Part shown: positions 54,615 through 64,000 of the stretch, in pieces
Layout of the letters: every line of letters starts with the position of its first letter
How positions within the stretch are numbered: the stretch's first letter is position 1
Notes under the pieces: generated by a model
The model's database searches: none
Told to the model about the DNA's origin: nothing
What the model saw: only the letters and a program-made list of their open reading frames with translations
From: Motacilla alba alba
Lineage: Eukaryota > Chordata > Aves > Passeriformes > Motacillidae
Assembly: GCF_015832195.1 (NCBI RefSeq)
Contig: NC_052018.1
Span: 65,471,666-65,535,665 of the forward strand
Direction of reading: 5' to 3'
Length of the DNA: 64,000 nucleotides
Translations under genes and position numbers: made by a program

Positions 54615-54961
54615 ATTTTTTTCTTCTCACTTTTTATTGCCAACTCTATTTTACCTCACATCTTGTTTAGTGTCTACCCTAAAACCTCAGTTCCTATAGG
54701 CAAGTAGTTAAAAGAAAATCTTGTTTCCCTTTGCAGTTTCTAGGTCTCATAATTGCACCAAAAGGCTTGAAAACATGAACCATGTCAGCTTAAGGAAAGC
54801 AAATGAAAAACTCTAAGGCACTTTTTAAACAAAATTCTCATCACTTCTACAAGAAGCTTATAATCTGAAGAGGTGCGGTGGGTGCCTGAGTCACAGAAAT
54901 TTCCAAGTCCTTGAGGTTCAAATGTAATGATTCCTCTTCATCTTCCTTTTCTTCTTATTTT
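54615..54961 (-). other. EPM2A: Putative EPM2A 3' UTR (short form)
   Basis: This is the minus-strand sequence between the TAG stop (54962-54964) and the first AATAAA. It starts with a purine-rich run of A and GA units. The left edge assumes cleavage about 20 nt past the signal and is inferred. Confidence 0.35.
54633..54638 (-). promoter_or_regulatory. EPM2A: Candidate EPM2A poly(A) signal AATAAA
   Basis: AATAAA occurs on the minus strand (context GGCAATAAAAAG) about 325 nt past the laforin stop codon. It is the first canonical hexamer after the stop. The sequence 15-40 nt further downstream is T/G-containing but not strongly GU-rich, so other sites further left could also be used. The mammalian gene has a longer 3' UTR, so a distal site would not be surprising. 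Confidence 0.4.
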
Positions 54962-55242
54962 CTACTCTTTTATTTGATATGAGGAACGAAGATGCCCAAA
55001 TTTCTGGTAGAAATCTTCTTCAGCACGATTCAGAGCTTCCTCATCTATGTAGACAGCTGGTCTCCGGGAGGCCAAAAAGTACTGCACTTTCCTCAGGCTC
55101 CATCCCACCACGTACCTCAGCCAGCCACTAACAGCAGCTGTGGACCTGCCAACACCAGCATTGCAATGCACATAGACAGTGTGTCCGTTCTGCAGCAGCC
55201 CGTGCAGGAGGCACACAGCTTGTGGCAGCATCTGGATTCTTC
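54962..55242 (-). CDS. EPM2A: EPM2A (laforin) terminal coding exon 4
   Basis: This exon encodes the C-terminal half of the laforin phosphatase domain, which removes phosphate from glycogen and so prevents insoluble polyglucosan in the cytoplasm. It begins after a minus-strand acceptor TTTTTAACCTTAG, completes codon Gly240 and runs to TAG. Counting in human numbering puts the signature HCNAGVGRS at residues 265-273, with nucleophile Cys266 and phosphate-binding Arg272. Gly279, Gln293, Tyr294, Pro301 and Tyr304, sites I recall as altered in Lafora patients, are all present. Differences from the human protein include Ser for Cys278 and a C-terminus of RSSYQIKE, with Gln at position 329 where human laforin has Cys. 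The coding length is 281 nt including the stop, which fits the family. The open frame continues into the intron upstream, but that part is not coding. Confidence 0.97.
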
Positions 55243-56675
55243 CTAAGGTTAAAAACAAGGCACGTTCATTGGCACTGGACAAAGTCAGTTCGTGGCTGAG
55301 ATTCTGCCTGTACAGCCTGATGAATTGTGAAATAGAATGGCAGACCTGACATTTTCCACTTTTTTCTTTCTTTTCTCAAATGACTTTCTAGGCTAACTTG
55401 TTTAGTTTTTTTTCCTTGCAATAAAAAAAAAAAAAAACCAGATCACACAAAACTGTAAAATGCCCCAAGTCTTCTCTAAATATACATTCTGATAACATCA
55501 GATGTGTGTGGCATATTCATTTTCAAAGGCATTGAGACAAGGCAGCACATTTTAGAGAACAGCACAACTTACATAGCGTTAGAGTTAGCAAGCCAAAAAT
55601 GAATTTTTTTTTTAATGACAGAGGTTTGTGAAGGTACCTACATACTGCTGATTTCCAAAACATTGTAATGAAGGCCATTAATTCAGTAAGAGAGGAGGGA
55701 GGGAGAGCAGAAGAACATTTTACTGCATAACTTAAAGCTGTTATGATTTCACTGTGTACTAAGCATACAGTCAAACAACACAGAATAGCCTCTCTCACTC
55801 TCAAAGGCATGAACATACCATATTTTCTGACTCTTTTCTTCTGGCTATCCTGGGAAACAGAGCTGCAAGCAGCAGAGCCCAGCTTTTCCTCATGGCACAT
55901 ATGAGCACTGACATTAAGCCCTTTCAAATGCCTGTTTTAAGGTCTCCTGTCTTCCCTGATGTCCTGTTGCTGGTTTGACAGTTACCTATTTGGGGCAGTG
56001 GTATTTCCCTGGGTTGAAAGCACTTGCTTCTGCTGGCAGGCTGCTCACTTGAAAACACACTCACTTTCTAACCTTCTGGTTGGAAACAAGACTTTGAACT
56101 AAGCATTCCAACCAAGGACTTAAAAGTACTAGTAATTGATGCTACAGCTCAGGTGCTATGAGTATTTTCAATTATTTGCAAACTATCATATAAATGTGGC
56201 TATGGCGTTTCATCAGACTGGGATAATACAGTTAAAGAAAAAGTGTTTATTGGGAAGGGAACAGCAGACACACAGCACCGTCCCTCCATTTTTAATCAGC
56301 AAAAGTGGCAAGCTGCCCTGCTCTGCAGACTTGCAGTCTTCCACCTACGCAGCATATTTTCATTACATAGGCTGAACTCAAGCTGAAAGTAAAAACAGTC
56401 AAGCAGTTATTGATGTCAGATAGCTTTAAGCACAAATACACATAATACTGACAGACACAAAGTACTTCAGATGGCCTCTCTGCTTACAAGAAAATATGAA
56501 TTATTTGTTAAAGACAGCACACAAAGAAACTATACCTTGTGTTCCAGCTATATTTTCATGCAAAAAGTGCACAGAACTCCTCTCCCCCCCGCCCCCAGCT
56601 GTCATGAAAGTGGCAGATTATTAACTCCAAGTGTTTATTGCTATTAATTTACTGCAAGAGTGACATGAGCATTAC
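55243..56675 (-). other. EPM2A: EPM2A intron 3 (1,433 bp)
   Basis: The donor is GAAG|GTAATG, following exon 3 at 56676, and the acceptor is AACCTTAG|GA, preceding exon 4 at 55242. Both are GT/AG, and joining them restores the reading frame as E-G-R-I-Q-M, the expected laforin sequence. The intron contains an A15-type run at about 55422-55437 and a C-rich block at 56584-56596 (G-rich in the transcript) about 80-90 nt after the donor. Open frames inside it (for example 55523-55927) have no laforin-like sequence. Confidence 0.93.
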
Positions 56676-56917
56676 CTTCAGTGCTCATGTCCGCAGTTGG
56701 CAGCCAGACATAGGCAAGACCTTCTTCCTTATACAGTTTCATGAGGATTTCGGGGCTCATGGGTTCTGGGTAGCGGTTGCAGCCCCAGGAATTTTGAACA
56801 ATGTCAGATTCAGTCTGGAAGTTCATCACAGCTGTAACACCCAGCTCATGCTTCAGCTTGATGGTCACGTGCTCCAGCTGCCGGGGGCAGCTTCCCAGCC
56901 AGATGTTTGGCAGAATC
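56676..56917 (-). CDS. EPM2A: EPM2A (laforin) coding exon 3
   Basis: A 242-nt exon encoding the first half of the dual-specificity phosphatase domain, residues 160-239 in human numbering plus split codons at both ends. It starts after TTTTCTCAATGCCAG and opens with [17 protein letters not shown], the conserved start of the laforin phosphatase fold. It ends with ADMSTE before the donor GTAATG. Asp235, the general acid of the catalytic loop, is present. Arg171 and Thr194, sites I recall as altered in Lafora disease, are kept. Differences include Ser at 196 (Trp in human), Trp at 203 (Ser in human) and Ala at 234 (Pro in human). The exon lies 1.43 kb from exon 4, and its size and phase agree with the vertebrate EPM2A structure. 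The N-terminal glycogen-binding CBM20 module is encoded outside the window. Confidence 0.97.
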
Positions 56918-57233
56918 CTGGCATTGAGAAAACAGTGGGATTGATTACAGTATCTTCAGGAAACTGCCAAGTTCAGCAGTGTTCCTGTTCGAAACCTGCT
57001 TGACATCATCACACAAACACTGCTAAGCACACACTTTTCACGTCAGGCAGTAAGAAACTTCTTGTTTCAATACAACTTCTTTTGTTATAGTTGAGTTGGT
57101 GATGCCTGACACTGGGGATCAAGCTCCTAGACTACACCGGAGAGCCAGATGTACTGAGAAAAAATTTCAGAGCACAGTTATAGCACAGGTCTCCAATGCA
57201 TCATTCATCACTAAGCTTGAAGCAGAAGCTTCA

Positions 57234-57277
57234 AGGAATTAAAATAAGAAGCATCAGGAATTAAAATAAGAAAACTC
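57234..57277. repeat. EPM2A: 22-bp tandem duplication
   Basis: AGGAATTAAAATAAGAAGCATC at 57234 is followed directly by AGGAATTAAAATAAGAAAACTC-like sequence at 57256. The copies match over the first 17 bases and differ only at the end. It lies in intron 2, about 320 bp before exon 3 in transcript order. Confidence 0.85.
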
Positions 57278-57309
57278 TGAAGATTCATGCAATTTGCACA
57301 CATACAGAG

Positions 57310-57390
57310 AAAAAACCCCAACACCAACAACAAAACCCAAACAAACAAAAAAACCCCAGGAAAACAAAAACAACAACAACAAAAACTAAA
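57310..57390. repeat. EPM2A: A/C-rich low-complexity tract
   Basis: ACAAC, CAAA and AACCCC units on the plus strand. In the transcript this is a T/G-rich stretch. Confidence 0.85.
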
Positions 57391-59927
57391 GAATTCACAT
57401 GATCCAAATCTGCATTACTTTAGTAATAAGTCAAACTGCAAGAAGTCTTCCAACTCTTTAGATACCACTATAATGAGGGAAGCAGGGAAAAAAGCATTTT
57501 GGACAGTGCTTCTGTGATGAAACTTGAAAATTAATGAGTAATTTTCTTCTAACTTTTTTCTGATCTCTTGGAGGCTAGTGGGAATCAAATACAGAATTAC
57601 AACACATTTATAGCGTCCCTCAGGGCCTGAAGGACCAGAAATTTTTTAGGAAAACAAGGTTTATGTCAGATGGGAAAGTGCCAGAAATATGGTTGTTAGA
57701 ATCTAAGTCAAACTTCAAGACTTCTATGGTTTTCTCATTGCTAATTATCACAAAACATTATCATAAAACATAAATTATATTCTTCAACAGATGTTGACAT
57801 TATAAACTGAATATTTAGAAACTTGTTTTCAAATGAGGGGTTTTAATATGCACGTGCAATTAAACTGATGACATCTACAATGGATTATTCAGATGCTCAG
57901 TAGTGATCTACTTTAATTTCTTTATGCTTCCATTAACTTCGATTTTGAAAGTGTAATATACAAACTAAACAAAATATCCCTGCATTTAACATAAAACTTT
58001 GCAAACCTTATTAACTGCAACAAATCTGTAGCACTACTAACTACAAATTTAGCAAACACTATTAAATGCAAATCTACAACAGCAAGATCCTCAAAAACAA
58101 AATGTCTGCCATGCATGTCTTATGATCTTTCCCAATTTTAACCTCAGCAGCAAATAAGGAAATTTTTTATGTTTTTTCAGGAGCCTATAAACCACTCTTA
58201 AATCATCATGTAGCTATTTCCATTTTACTGTCACAGTAATAGGTACTAGCATTTAATTTAAGACCTGTAATTGACTGTAATTACTAAGTCCTGCTATATT
58301 AGTACTGCAGTATTATCAAAAATAAGAATTCAGATCCAAGAAGAACTAATTATTATTGTTTCCTGTTTGTAACTATTGGTATGGTTATAACAATTATTAT
58401 TATTATTGTTTCCATGGTGAGTTGCATACTAGCCACACAAACACCGCCTTTGGCCTTAACAGCCCCTGTTTCAATCGGACAAAATACTTGATCTCAATAT
58501 ATGGTAACTGAGACCAATTTAAACAAATATATTACACAGCAAATAACCACTTCAACCATGTTTCAACAATGAGATCACTTGACAAGATTTGACTTAGTTT
58601 TTGTTTCACATGCATGTTCAACAATCGCCCAAAATCCAACAAAACCTGCTCAAGCATTCCCACTGATCAGAGGGATGGGTGAAGGGTGAAGTTCCACTTC
58701 AACAACTCCTTCACTGCCCCCCTTCCCATGTGCCAGCACCACAGCAGCCCCCATCCTAACCTGAGCATGTGCCTGCTGTCAGGATTCTGCCACAGGAGCC
58801 TGCCACCATGATTAGGGCATTTCAAGGTGCTGAATGTGAGCTACAGTGCCCTGAGAGATGCTGACAAATGGCTGGAGATGAGCAATGGCCACAAAACTCC
58901 ATTCCCGAGACAGAGAAATGGCAATATCACTAATAACTTGTGACAATATGAGGATATTATTTCAAGAACAAGAACATTAGTACCCTTCCTTCAAAGGCTT
59001 TCCTGGAGACTCATACATATGTAATTCACTTGATACTTTGGGAAACATCTAATGTACTAAATTACCTTGATGGGAGGAAAAAAAAAAAGTGTGCTTTCTA
59101 GGATTTGATTAAATTAAAAGTGACTAAAGTATTCCTGAGATAAATAAAACTCTGATTAGTACTCTTGCTTACTGATGAACCAATGCAATATAATTTTTTC
59201 CCCAGCGATTTTTAATGGGTGAACATCACAGCTGTGCTATCTGCAAGACCCCTGGGATATAGACCATTTGTTTATTTTGTTCTTGCAGCCTAAGAGGTCT
59301 TGTACATGACAAGACCTCCTGTATTGCACAATACTAGTTGCATTTACTGAACAATCTGAAGAATTTACCACATTTTTATCATTGTCTTTCCCCACAATTA
59401 ACTAAACAAGGGGAGTCATTCAAAGAATAACCTAAGAGATGTATTTAGGACTGGCAATTCTTGTGGATTAATTTTATGATCAGGTCCTAAAGTTTAGCCT
59501 TTGAGATGATTAAGATGTAGCCTTGACCTTGGTCTACAAGCCCCTTATCTACCCACCTACAAAAAACTGTAATTCTCGGTCTTGCTGGCCAAGGCTTAAC
59601 CACCCTTTTACCATGCAGAAAACAGTGCTGCAGAGCTGTCCTATCAGCCAATTTATGTAAAAGTTCTAGGATGATCCTACTGCACAGTAACTATATTTCT
59701 ATTTGGCATTATCTAGTTCAAACCTTACCTTTTTCTGACATCACAAGGAAGGAATAAAAATGGGTTGGTGCATGTGTGAGTACAGAGACTAATGGAGAGT
59801 TTGCAGCTACATTTTATATATAGATTTTTTTGATAGCCCTACTGAGGGCTTCATTATGCTGAGGATCAGGAAAACATACATACTGAACCAAGCAAGAATG
59901 TGGTAATTTCATTTTTACATATTTTTC

Positions 59928-60016
59928 CTTAATGATATAACTTTTAGTTATATCATTAAGTTAGTTATATCATTATTTAGTTATATAATGATATAACTTC
60001 TAGTTATATCATTAAG
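59928..60016. repeat. EPM2A: Cluster of perfect AT-rich inverted repeats
   Basis: CTTAATGATATAACT (59928-59942) pairs perfectly with AGTTATATCATTAAG (59946-59960) across a 3-nt loop. A second hairpin, TAATGATATAACT (59986-59998) with AGTTATATCATTA (60002-60014), also has a 3-nt loop. A further copy, AGTTATATCATTAT at 59963-59976, can pair with 59985-59998. All are versions of one short unit in alternating orientation. Confidence 0.93.
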
Positions 60017-63000
60017 CTATTCATTCATGCCCTTCTTTAAGTTGCCACTGAGCTTCAGTAGGTAACTAGATTTGAGCCACAAGACCATTTGGCATGGGAA
60101 AGAGAGTCTTTTATGTCCCCCTCTAAACTGCCAAGTTACAGTGCTCTGAGCTCTCTGACAGCCACTGCTTTCCAGCTCACATGTGGGTGTATTCCAGCAG
60201 CAGATTATGTGATCCCTAAGCAAATCAAAAAACATTAGGAAATTATTAGTGATCAATAGACCTTTAATCTTTTCAGCCAAAGCCCTTTGATGTTCCCAAA
60301 ATATCAAAACAGGATGGTGTTTTAGCAAAATACTACTTGAAACTTTGTTTTTATTTAAAAATGGCACTTTGTCAATGTACATCTTTACCCTCTGCATCAA
60401 CTATAATAAACCATGTTTGGCTCCAGAAGACATGGTCAATTCAGTCAGAGACAGTTTATCAATGAAGGAATCACCTAGAGTGATTTAAACATCAACACTA
60501 TTTAGTGATCTTCTGAGATTAAGACTTGAAGATTGTCTATAAGCCCTTTCTTTATAGTTAATTTCTGTCGGCTACTTTCAGCCTGCCCTACACTTCAGTT
60601 CCCCACCAGGGTACAATATTTACCTACCTTAAGGGGACTTTTAGGGGTCCAATGGATCAATTAATGTGAGAAGCTTGAGATTGTGGTAACAAGAAATAAA
60701 TTTTAGGCAAACGTTATTCAGTTTATTTTTACAGAGCCCAGACTGAAGGCTGACGTATTTTGCTTTTTGACTTATAAACTGAGAAAACCAACAATTATTT
60801 ATCATTACCATGGAGTAAATATGGAACGCCCTGCAAACACTTGTACACTTCTTTTCCAGCACACTTAAATTATTTTTAATGATGTAGACATATATTGTGT
60901 TTGTTGGCTTCCATCCAGGACCCTGCACAGTCTGGATTGAAATGGCAATTCAGAGGGAATTATATATAACATTGTTATACTATATACAACAATTCAGAAT
61001 GAATACATCTAAAATACCAAATGCATTCCATTTAATCAATATGTATGCAAATGTTCTTCCCCATCCCTAAGGAGAAAATGAGTCTGAGGCAGTGAAAAAT
61101 TAGCATTGTGATTTTTTTATTTTTTTTTAATGGCACAGACTTATTTTCAGGCTGGTTCACAAAGCATGACACACCATACCTCTCAACCTTAGTACACTAC
61201 AAAACCAGCCCAGCAACTGTAATTGTAGGGATGTGATTTCCAGGGAAGGTGACCCAGGGGAAGACACCAGGTTACTGCATCAGGCAGTCAGCTCTTCTTC
61301 CATGACACCAATGTCTACTTGGCTTCTTCAGCAACTCCAGTTTTACTTTTCCTAATAATGCTTTGAGACAAACAGATCCTAAATTGAAATTTCCTTAAAA
61401 TGCTGAGTTGCAAGCTGGGATGACTCAGGTACTGCTTCCAGATCTGAGCAATCATCAGTGTGCTAGGAGAAGGCATCTTAGAATCTACCTTAAAATTAAT
61501 CAACCTTCTAAGAGTTACAGTTCTTATAGCAAAGGACAGGATTTGGCACTTCAGGAACACATTTCATAAGAATATCTATCAGGTACTGACAGGTGTCCTT
61601 TTATCCTGATAGTTGCCAGCTTTAATCAAAAGAGAGGACTTTGCAAAACTAAGGAAAAATAGCAGGGCATTTGTCATTGGTTATTGGCAACAATGATCTA
61701 TCAATGATTCCATTTGTTTATTCCAGTGACATTTTTGACCAAAGTCCAGTCTATTATTTTAAATGAATAGTGATGGATTGAATCATCCCTCAGTGCCAGG
61801 TGAAGGGGTAGCCTGTGCTAAAGCTTGCACTCCATTTTTCTGCACCAGACTTCCTTAAATCCCATTAAGCATCTGATGACAGTGAGATAAGTACTAAAAT
61901 ACATATATAACAAATCAGAGCCATTTAGCTGAAACAACAAACAAAATAATTATTAAATTGACTCTGCCCTCCCTCAAGACTCCTATTTCCTAGTAAGGAC
62001 TAGTGTGCAACCACAGCTACATGGAACTTGCAGTAAAACTTCTGCATTCTCAGAAGAGCAACATACATAATTCAGTCAATTTACCCCCAGCATTTTGTGT
62101 TGCTTCTAGGCATACAGAGTGGTTTTTTGCACCCATGTAGTGCTATTACCCTGGTACCACTACAAGCAAGCAGCCCAAAGGGAATACAGGACTGAAGTAC
62201 AACTCAGTTACAGATGATTTTTGCAGCACTTGAACTGATACTATTTCCAATTACATTGCATTCCTATTTCCTCTCCTGATGGCACTGGAGTAGGAACTCA
62301 TTCCGAATTTTTTATAAGGTGGATTTTTAATCAAAAATTATGATCTGTCTGAATCAAAAGCTTCATAGAAATTTTCAACTTTCAGCCAAATTTAAACTAG
62401 TTCAGAGACCAGATGACTGTTCCTTTTCTCATATGACACAAAAAAGAGATTTCCAGAAGTATTGCTTTGGGCATATTCAAAATGAGAATATAGGAAATCC
62501 TCAGCTATAGCTGAGATGCTCTTTCATCTTTTCTGTATTCTCTGCCCTGTGACAAGGCACATCACTTTAAATGGCAATACCACTGGATTATGATGACCCA
62601 GAACTATCATCCTGCATGTGCTCCTTCTTTTGCCTGTGGCATCCTTCTAACAACATATAGCAGCTTATTCATAGGTCTGTGTGTGCCTTCCCTGAAGTAT
62701 CAAGTTAGACATCTCTCTTCCAAGCCTTCCTTGTTCTTTTCCCTGAACCTGTGACAGTGAGCCCTTCCTAGAAATCAGATGAGGTTCCTGTACTTTTGTC
62801 AGAGCAATCTGGAAACATTACTTAGATTGTTGTCTAATGCCCTGAAATGCATTCAGAGACAGAGAAGAATTTTCAAATTACCAAATTCTGTTCTCCAGCG
62901 GAAGATCTGAGCATGTTCAAATATTCTTTGATATGTAGAAAACACGCTAATTACTATCCTCACCTCTGAAAAAAATTTATTTTGTCCAATATGAATAGTG

Positions 63001-64000
63001 CAGTCACAGGTCATAGACACACCTTCTTGTCTCCACGATGGACACAAAGAACAGATTATTTCCTTCCACTCTGTAAAACCCTTTTACTTCTCTCTAAGTT
63101 AGTAAAACACTCCAACACAGCTTTGCATTCTTCACACATACACACACACACTTGTCATATATTCAAAGCATCTGATCGCTCTTGTTTGCCTTTGGACTCT
63201 CTCTCTTTTTGAATATGTTATGCCCACTACTGAAAAGAGTACATTTCTGAGAAGAGCTAAAGACTACTTCCTTCTTGTGCTTCAAAGTCTTTATTCCTCT
63301 TTAAAGTTCCCTGGCAGCTCTTCTACAGCATGTCATCGCTAACCTATATTCAACATGGGATTTCTTTTTCAAGTTAAGATCTTTCCTAACAGATGAACCT
63401 ACTCAACAAGGAGAGACCAAAGTTTGCCCAAACTGTTATTAGTTTCAATTGCCAGTGGTGTAAAATTAAATGAAATGAATATGCAGCGAAGGAGCAGCTG
63501 AGATTCACAGTTGATGAATACATCTCTGCAATATGTCTTGGATTAAATAATCTCACATGCACATCACTGTATTTTAAGCTAACTATAATCAAATAGAAAG
63601 GGAAACAGTACCTGCTTGTAGTGACACTTGGTGAAAGCATTGCTTTATAAAGACATCAAAGTGGAAATATGAGCCTGTACCAAGAAGTGAACTGGAAGTA
63701 ACAAAAAATTATAGCAATGGTCTAAAAATCACTGGTCCTACTCAATGCACTCAAACTTTGAAATGTTACTGATATTTTGTTGTATCAAGAAAGATACAGA
63801 AAAAAGAAAATATTAAAAATCAATTCAGTAGATTCCAGCAATTTCTTGTGAAAATACTTTCAAATGAGGCCAGACTAAGGATTTGACATTCTTAAGAGGG
63901 AATTTAACAACTGTTTAAAGATCATATATATGAAAAGGGCAAACCAACTGGCTTTATCTTAATAAAAGACATAAAGAGTATCAAATTCCATATAGCTTCA

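Larger units (their letters stand above)
56918..64000 (-). other. EPM2A: EPM2A intron 2, 3' part (continues past the window)
   Basis: At least 7.08 kb of intron precedes exon 3 on the minus strand. I see no sequence resembling laforin exon 2, so that exon lies beyond 64000. The contents are a 22-bp tandem duplication at 57234-57277, an A/C-rich tract at about 57310-57390, an ATT repeat at about 58394-58410, a cluster of perfect AT-rich hairpins at 59928-60016, and a short CA repeat near 63136-63150. The rest is unique, AT-rich sequence. A GC-richer patch at about 58640-58930 has no assignable identity. Confidence 0.85.

Noticed and set aside
55243..55282. Upstream extension of the EPM2A exon 4 open frame, beginning at a Met
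   Set aside because: It lies beyond a canonical acceptor. Joining exon 3 to 55242 restores the conserved laforin sequence, so this part is intron.
55523..55927. 134-codon minus-strand frame inside EPM2A intron 3
   Set aside because: No similarity to laforin or another family, and no splice pair that would keep frame with exons 3 and 4.
56644..56675. Downstream extension of the exon 3 open frame
   Set aside because: It follows the GTAATG donor and diverges from laforin exactly at that point.
1..64000. CRISPR arrays, operons, tRNA or rRNA genes
   Set aside because: No regularly spaced direct repeats, no bacterial gene layout and no cloverleaf or rRNA signature were seen. The sequence is vertebrate nuclear DNA.

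Overview
This window is vertebrate nuclear DNA, almost certainly from a bird and most likely a songbird. It is AT-leaning and CpG-poor by eye, has no operon-like packing of ORFs, and is full of homopolymers and microsatellites. It holds two spliced exons with canonical GT/AG borders, and its few recognisable interspersed repeats resemble avian CR1 LINE and endogenous-retrovirus LTR sequence. The organism assignment rests on an avian-like laforin sequence and on the look of the repeats. No database search was possible.

The only gene supported with confidence is EPM2A (laforin, the glycogen phosphatase mutated in Lafora disease) on the minus strand. Exon 3 (56676-56917) and terminal exon 4 (54962-55242) are present, separated by a 1.43-kb intron. 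They carry the dual-specificity phosphatase domain, with Asp235, Cys266 and Arg272 all intact. Everything from 56918 to the right edge is the 3' part of intron 2. Exons 1 and 2, the carbohydrate-binding module and the promoter lie outside the window to the right. A plausible 3' UTR ends near 54615.

Positions 1 to about 54600 are downstream of EPM2A. In other amniotes this flank faces UTRN, so the stretch reads as a gene-poor interval. It contains an ancient CR1-like fragment (about 13546-13800), a CR1 3' end next to a 313-bp solo LTR with near-perfect 5-bp target-site duplications (23332-24199), a minus-strand LTR-like block (about 31650-32130), many simple repeats, and one unexplained open frame at 29107-29487. 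That frame reads like real protein and meets a perfect splice-donor consensus. I cannot identify it.

I found no undescribed multi-gene system. The observations most worth following are the orphan exon-like ORF at 29.1-29.5 kb, the changed laforin C-terminus that lacks the Cys329 position, the clustered perfect AT hairpins in EPM2A intron 2, and the LTR insertions.
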